Source: Hahella sp. HNIBRBA332
GTDB lineage: Bacteria; Pseudomonadota; Gammaproteobacteria; Pseudomonadales; Oleiphilaceae
Direction: 5' to 3'
Length of the DNA stretch: 64,000 bases
NCBI RefSeq assembly: GCF_030719035.1
Contig: NZ_CP132203.1
Coordinates: 6,094,501 to 6,158,500 of the forward strand
The notes under the pieces were generated by a model. It was not told where the DNA came from. It did no database searches and saw only the letters and a program-made list of their open reading frames with translations. A program made the position numbers and the translations under genes. Positions 59,896-64,000 of the stretch are shown here, in pieces; positions within the stretch are counted from its first letter, which is position 1; every line of letters begins with the position of its first letter.

Positions 59896-59987
59896 AATGA
59901 ATTCCTTTGGGAAGTACGGGCGCGACAAGGCCGCGCCCGTACGGGGTGATGGCTAATTGTCTGGATGACTGGCGCTAGCGTCCTTGA

Positions 59988-60794
59988 TCACCAAGGACCA
60001 TCCGGGTCGCATTCGCCGTTGCAGGTGTCCTTGTCGGCGATGGTTTTCGCCGTGCCGCCGCTTTGCACCGCCAGTGACTTCAACTGACTGATTTCGTCGC
60101 TGGGCATGGTGCGCGCCAGGGAGCTGCGCTCCATATCCGACACCGCCAGCATCTCTTCCAGATTGCCCAGCTCAACCAGTTCTTTGTCCGCTCTGGCCGC
60201 ACGCAGGCCCACGTTGCCGCTGACAAGAATATCCACGTCGAACTGGATGACAGGGTTGGCCAGGATCTTCGGCTTCACCTTGTTGTCCACATAGTTGGCG
60301 CCGCCGCAGGCGCCGGACGCATTCTCGCCAGCGTCGGTGACGATGGTCATCATCAGCTTGTCGCCGTCAGCGTAGAGGCTGCGCAGAGAGTCAGCGCTTT
60401 CACAAAGCGCATCCCCCAGGGCGGTGTTGCCGGAACAGGAGACGCCGCTCAGATCGGAGCGAAGCTTATTGAGGAATGTGTTCCATTGTGTGCTGCCGAC
60501 GGGAAGCACGGACGCCACATGCTGATAGCCGCCGCTGATGGAGCGCAGCGAACCGCGGCCGTCGAATACGCGGATGTCCAGATAATCGCCGTTGAATCTG
60601 CTGACGAAGGAAGCGGCCTTGGAGACCATCAACGTCTTGCCGAACTCACAGCGACTGGCGCCGTCCCAGCGTGGGGAAGCCATCGAGCCGGTTTTATCAA
60701 ATAAGAGCACGCCGCGGGTATCCGCCGCTGCGGTTCCCGCCATGGAGCCCAGTAGCGCGGCGCCGCAAAGAACGCCCAAAGTTAACTTTTTCAT
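59988..60794 (-). CDS. Secreted von Willebrand factor A-domain protein
   Basis: A 268-aa exported protein: signal peptide LTLGVLCGAALLGSMAGTAAA, then one VWA domain beginning DTRGVLLFDKTGSMASPRW. The MIDAS motif DxTGS (for DxSxS) is present with a Thr variant, and GNTALGDALCESA and TIVTDAGENASG supply the remaining metal-site residues. Six cysteines suggest disulfides. VWA domains mediate metal-dependent adhesion to proteins. It precedes the PKD-domain gene and is probably cotranscribed. ATG 60794 follows GGAAA. Confidence 0.88.
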   Translation of the reverse strand: MKKLTLGVLCGAALLGSMAGTAAADTRGVLLFDKTGSMASPRWDGASRCEFGKTLMVSKAASFVSRFNGDYLDIRVFDGRGSLRSISGGYQHVASVLPVGSTQWNTFLNKLRSDLSGVSCSGNTALGDALCESADSLRSLYADGDKLMMTIVTDAGENASGACGGANYVDNKVKPKILANPVIQFDVDILVSGNVGLRAARADKELVELGNLEEMLAVSDMERSSLARTMPSDEISQLKSLAVQSGGTAKTIADKDTCNGECDPDGPW

Positions 60795-61149
60795 GAAGTT
60801 TCCTTTTCCTATATGCCGTAAAAATTGTTGTTGTATCTGCGCCTTTGAGACGCCCGCTCAAGCTAATGATTCTTCGTTGTGAAAACCTGAAAAAGTTTTG
60901 TAAACACAACGAAAAAACCTGAAATTTTTGTTGAATTTATTGCTTTCTCGGGGGAGTGAAGCGCCAGCGATAGCCAAAAGAAGTAAGCGGTAGCGCAAAA
61001 AATACTGATAGAATGGCGCGTTCCAACCACGGCGTTGGGAAGAGGCCTACTACTCCAAATAATGACTGGCGCCAAGTCATGACGGCGGCTGTCCGCCGAT
61101 AATCAACCAGTGGCCTCAGCATAGAAAAGGAATAACAAGGAAATGGATA
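60795..61149. other. Intergenic region, no gene seen
   Basis: 355 bp between the divergent VWA gene and the CadC-like regulator gene, AT-rich near 60880-60960. It should contain both promoters, and possibly the binding site of the regulator. No clear repeat, RNA or frame stands out; AAGGA at 61137-61141 is the ribosome site of the regulator. Confidence 0.5.
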
Positions 61150-62952
61150 ATGGACGGCAAAGGGACGGACTTGGAAGTCGCTTCTCCTATTCTACATACG
61201 CGCAATAAAGAAGCCTTTGACGACGCGGTGGAAGAATACAACATCGCCGGCGTCTGGTTATTCAACCCTCGCAATCAAACCATCGCCCGGGCCGATGGCC
61301 TGGTTCATCAGGTGCGCGTCAAAACCTGCGATGTGCTTGTATTATTGATTCGCCACCACGACCGGGTGGTGACGACGGAAGAGTTTTTCGACCAGGTCTG
61401 GGAAGGACGTTTCGTAGGCGAAAACGTCCTGAAACGCAGTATTTTCGAACTGCGCCATATCTTTGAGGATAAATCCCGCGACTACATCGCCACTGCGCCC
61501 AAGCGCGGTTACCGGCTGAAAGCGGCGGTGGCTCCAGTGCGCCCCGATCAGCCAGAGCCTCAACCTCAACTGCCACCTGAACAGGAGACGGCGGCTCCGC
61601 TACCCCCCGGCAGCTTGGAGGCGGAACACGCGCCGTCTGACGTTACGATTTCGCCTGCGCCTGTCGAGATAGCGCCTCCCAGTCCACGTCCTTCCCGTTT
61701 TGATTTCAAGCGTCTGGCCGTTGGCGGATTCTTTTTATGTCTGCTGATCTGGGGGATGGCGCAAAAACAGGCGTTGCGACAGGCGCAGGAGGAGAATCTG
61801 CAACTCCAGAACGACTCTGTGCAAATGAACCGCTTCATGCTGGATATGCTGGCGCGATACAAGACCACCGGCAGCCGACATGAAAGCGCGTTGAAAGCGA
61901 TGCTTGACGAAGAGCGTCCCCGTATCGACCAACGCAAGCTTTCTCCGGCGGAACGCCTGCGTCAGTTACGTTTTCTCGCTGCCTGTTATCTGGCCGGCGG
62001 ACATTACGCCGACGCGCGTATGGTGCTGGATCAAAGCGTCAGAATGGGGGAGGAGATTCACGGTAAGGACGCCGAAGAAGTGGTTCGCATAAAATTCGCG
62101 CTGGTGGAAACCCTGGTGGCGATGAACGAGAGACAGGCGGCCTACGAGATAGCGCGTTATACCCTCGATCTGATTCGCATGGCGCACGAATCGAGAAAAG
62201 AGCTGCTGGGGCGGGGCTATTATTGGATGGCCATGGCGCAACTGGAGTGCATTTATCCCTATTGCGACCGCCCCAAAGCGTTGGCGTCGGGGAAGCAGAA
62301 CGCGGAGAGAGCCATCGCCTTGTTTTCCGAGAGCCTGGGCGTGGATGCTACGGAGACGGGCGATGCGCTCTGGCTACTGAACTGGTTCGTCAGGGACAGT
62401 GCGAGCAAGATCGAGATCAGTCGCCGCGCCTTGAACATCTATCAGGCCAATCTGGGTGAACTGGACGAGAAAACCGCAGCGGCTTATGCGGAACTCAGCC
62501 GCACCCTCGCCACCTGGGACGGCGACCTGGAGTCCGGGGAGCGCTACATGCTGAAAGCTCTCGCGATCCGGCAGAAGTTATACCCCGAAAATCATTACCA
62601 AGTGGGCAAAACCTACCGCTATCTGGGCGAACAGTACATGTTCATGAATCAGCCGGAGCTTGCCGCAGGATATTTCGCCAAAGCCTCTACGGTGATCGGC
62701 GCAGTGAAAGGCGCTGGCGATCCAGAAAACCTGGAGGCGCTGATGTGGTTATCGAAGGCCTATCTGTACAGGGAGAAGTTACCTCCGGCGGAGCGCGCTA
62801 TCGCACAGGCGATGGCTATTATCGCCACCCATCAGATCACGCCGCCTTATTATCTGCTGCAGGAAATGAAAGCGGTGGAAATGCGGGTGAAATCGGAAAA
62901 ACTGGCGCAGGAAAGCAGCCTGGACCAGGTATTAACCGCATGCTGGGGCTGA
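61150..62952 (+). CDS. Membrane-tethered winged-helix regulator (CadC/ToxR-like) with TPR-type C-terminus
   Basis: A 600-aa regulator. Residues about 30-120 form an OmpR/CadC-type winged helix (VVTTEEFFDQVWEGRFVGEN, RSIFELRHIFEDKSRDYIAT, APKRGYRL). A Pro/Glu-rich linker leads to one membrane helix (LAVGGFFLCLLIWGMAQ near 190). The periplasmic part (about 210-600) is made of helical repeats of TPR type, such as ALNIYQANLGELDEKTAAAY and YRYLGEQYMFMNQPELAAGY. It probably senses an envelope signal and binds promoter DNA directly. It diverges from the VWA/PKD genes, which are its likely targets. ATG 61150 follows AAGGA. A small gene overlaps its end. Confidence 0.88.
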   Translation: MDGKGTDLEVASPILHTRNKEAFDDAVEEYNIAGVWLFNPRNQTIARADGLVHQVRVKTCDVLVLLIRHHDRVVTTEEFFDQVWEGRFVGENVLKRSIFELRHIFEDKSRDYIATAPKRGYRLKAAVAPVRPDQPEPQPQLPPEQETAAPLPPGSLEAEHAPSDVTISPAPVEIAPPSPRPSRFDFKRLAVGGFFLCLLIWGMAQKQALRQAQEENLQLQNDSVQMNRFMLDMLARYKTTGSRHESALKAMLDEERPRIDQRKLSPAERLRQLRFLAACYLAGGHYADARMVLDQSVRMGEEIHGKDAEEVVRIKFALVETLVAMNERQAAYEIARYTLDLIRMAHESRKELLGRGYYWMAMAQLECIYPYCDRPKALASGKQNAERAIALFSESLGVDATETGDALWLLNWFVRDSASKIEISRRALNIYQANLGELDEKTAAAYAELSRTLATWDGDLESGERYMLKALAIRQKLYPENHYQVGKTYRYLGEQYMFMNQPELAAGYFAKASTVIGAVKGAGDPENLEALMWLSKAYLYREKLPPAERAIAQAMAIIATHQITPPYYLLQEMKAVEMRVKSEKLAQESSLDQVLTACWG

Positions 62953-63284
62953 AAGCGAAAAACACCTTCGCCACGGCGGTGGTGGAGCATGAGTACCAGA
63001 CCTTGCTGCTACACAAGGAGCCCGGTTGGCTGGATGAAACGCGCTACATGGATACCTTCAATCTGTTTTTGGACGATTACCTGCGTCTGAACCGTTATTT
63101 CGTGAGGCCGGATCTGCAGTTTGTCGCCGCCCGCAGCATGCGTTTGTGTCGTCGTAAAAGCGAAGCGCTGTGCGGTAGCGTAAGAGACGCGCTGCAACGC
63201 CGCAACCTGGAGGCGCCAGAGCGAATCGTCGCCCATTCTGACTCGGCGGAACTGGTGAAAACCAGCGTGGTCGAATCGTTCTGA
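62940..63284 (+). CDS. Small protein overlapping the regulator gene
   Basis: A 114-aa frame that begins inside the last 13 bp of the regulator gene (ATG 62940, upstream stop at 62950-62952), suggesting translational coupling. The product starts MLGLKAKNTFATAVVEHEYQ and contains DLQFVAARSMRLCRRKSEAL, a soluble helical protein without signal or membrane segment. It could also be the natural C-terminus of the regulator, separated by a frameshift at the end: the upstream frame stops soon after and both parts are helical. No family recognised. Confidence 0.6.
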   Translation: MLGLKAKNTFATAVVEHEYQTLLLHKEPGWLDETRYMDTFNLFLDDYLRLNRYFVRPDLQFVAARSMRLCRRKSEALCGSVRDALQRRNLEAPERIVAHSDSAELVKTSVVESF

Positions 63285-63294
63285 GTTCATAAAA

Positions 63295-63327
63295 CTGTCG
63301 CACAAGCGTCACTTAACTGACCTTAAG
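63295..63327 (+). promoter_or_regulatory. Candidate Pho box
   Basis: Three 11-bp units in a row: CTGTCGCACAA, GCGTCACTTAA, CTGACCTTAAG. Each fits the PhoB pattern of a CTGTCA-like heptamer with an A/T-rich tail. It lies about 150 bp upstream of a phosphatase-like gene, where phosphate control would make sense. The match is partial; the distance to a -10 element could not be made to fit well. Confidence 0.4.
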
Positions 63328-63477
63328 TTGAAACGCGCACCCTCTGTAATAGCCGTGATTTTTCATTTCAAAACATCAAATTCCGAAAAAACAGGCTGAT
63401 TCCCTTCCAGCGACTACACTGTCCCGGAGGTGAAGCGGAAGTCGCCTGAACAATCCGGCAACGAGGGGGAGGGAAAC

Positions 63478-64000
63478 ATGCAACCCAGTCATCACAGGTT
63501 TGCTGCGGCATGCCTGGCGTTTTTATTGGCGCTGCTCGCTGGAGCGGCGTCGGCGGAAATCAAACCTTATCTGCAAAGTCCGACGGACACATCGATCTGG
63601 ATCTCGTGGAAAACCGCGTCCGGCTCCGAGTCCCGGGTTGAGTATGGCGTCGCGGCGGATCGGCTGGATCAAAGCGCTAGCGGCGGCGTGCAGTCGTTAA
63701 GCTCGGACTATCAGTATCACGGCGTGCAATTACAGGGACTGCAAGCGGATACGCTGTATTACTATCGGGTGCAAACCGGCGCTGAGGTCTCCGCTGTCTA
63801 TCGCTTTAAAACCCAGCCGGCGCGAGGCGATGGCTCCGGCCACTACCGCATTCTGGTTATGGGCGACCACCAGATTCGCAATGAGAATCGCTATGAGCAG
63901 CTGGTGAAAGCGGCGAAAGCCAAACTGGAAAACAAGTACGCTGAGCCGATTGAAGAGGCCGTTAATCTGATTCTCAATGACGGCGACCAAGTGGACGTCG
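63478..64000 (+). CDS. Purple acid phosphatase-like metallophosphoesterase, cut by window edge
   Basis: The first 174 codons of an exported phosphatase. The signal peptide (FAAACLAFLLALLAGAASA) leads to a fibronectin III-like N-terminal domain of purple acid phosphatases: IKPYLQSPTDTSIWISWKTA, then VEYGVAADRLDQ and LQGLQADTLYYYRVQTG. The metallophosphatase domain begins with YRILVMGDHQIRNENRYEQL (first metal Asp in GDHQ) and NDGDQVDV (GD motif) at the right edge. ATG 63478 follows GGGGGAGGG. A possible Pho box lies upstream. Completeness beyond the window is unknown. Confidence 0.88.
   Translation, partial: MQPSHHRFAAACLAFLLALLAGAASAEIKPYLQSPTDTSIWISWKTASGSESRVEYGVAADRLDQSASGGVQSLSSDYQYHGVQLQGLQADTLYYYRVQTGAEVSAVYRFKTQPARGDGSGHYRILVMGDHQIRNENRYEQLVKAAKAKLENKYAEPIEEAVNLILNDGDQVDV

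Noticed and set aside
60863..61122. Minus-strand frames in the gap before the CadC-like gene
   Set aside because: Short, no ribosome site and no recognisable domain; they lie in the promoter region.
62745..62939. Long upstream extension of the small gene overlapping the regulator
   Set aside because: The added part is low-complexity and Gly-rich, typical of an out-of-frame reading of the regulator gene; the frame becomes protein-like only after ATG 62940.

Overview
The window looks like chromosome from a free-living, motile marine gammaproteobacterium. Coding DNA is GC-rich with high third-position GC, genes are short-spaced, and most homologues recognised are proteobacterial. The gene repertoire recalls Hahella-type Oceanospirillales; that is an impression from memory, not a database match. 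No tRNA, rRNA, CRISPR array, prophage or transposase was seen.

Layout. 1-3.2 kb: an unrecognised gene cut by the left edge (TTG start), then a divergent LysR/MFS pair whose intergenic leader carries three consecutive perfect inverted repeats. 3.3-5.8 kb: a periplasmic binding protein, then the strongest system in the window, a retron: a structured msr-msd-like RNA (a1/a2 arms, branch-point AGC, three hairpins plus a long msd stem) directly before a retron-type reverse transcriptase with an unusually long N-terminal region. 5.8-12.9 kb: DCC-, TerB- and lipoprotein genes, then a copper operon (MerR regulator, two-HMA CopA ATPase, cupredoxin, DUF411) with a 20-bp-spacer MerR promoter; then HxlR and a VOC protein. 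13-17 kb: an array of palindromes at 16-bp period and a structured leader before a secreted AGE-type epimerase/DJ-1 pair, then a periplasmic lipin-like (LNS2/HAD) protein. 17.4-28.4 kb: WYL regulator/GST, 2OG oxygenase, duplicated DUF2310 zinc-ribbon genes, chemoreceptor, isoaspartyl peptidase, secreted proteins. 28.7-35.5 kb: NrtABC-type nitrate/anion transporter and two-subunit pyruvate carboxylase. 35.6-46.6 kb: patatin, PLP enzyme, methyltransferase, hybrid histidine kinase with a molybdopterin-fold protein, and a membrane protein with a P-loop ATPase domain overlapping an MscS channel gene. 47.9-54.8 kb: SSS symporter, metallophosphoesterase, Ca2+/cation exchanger, and a polyamine-binding protein plus GGDEF-EAL pair resembling NspS-MbaA. 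55.2-58.2 kb: Nudix, P-loop polynucleotide-kinase-like and Thg1-like genes (a probable RNA repair cassette), followed by ten copies of a palindromic repeat surrounding a GIY-YIG nuclease gene. 58.2-64 kb: secreted PKD and VWA proteins, a membrane-tethered winged-helix/TPR regulator with a small overlapping gene, and a purple-acid-phosphatase-like gene behind a possible Pho box, cut by the right edge.

Most worth following are the retron, the GIY-YIG/repeat island, the kinase-Thg1 cassette, the polyamine/c-di-GMP pair and the ATPase-MscS pair. Start codons were moved inward in many genes where a Shine-Dalgarno sequence or signal peptide decided the matter; the reasoning is given in each entry.
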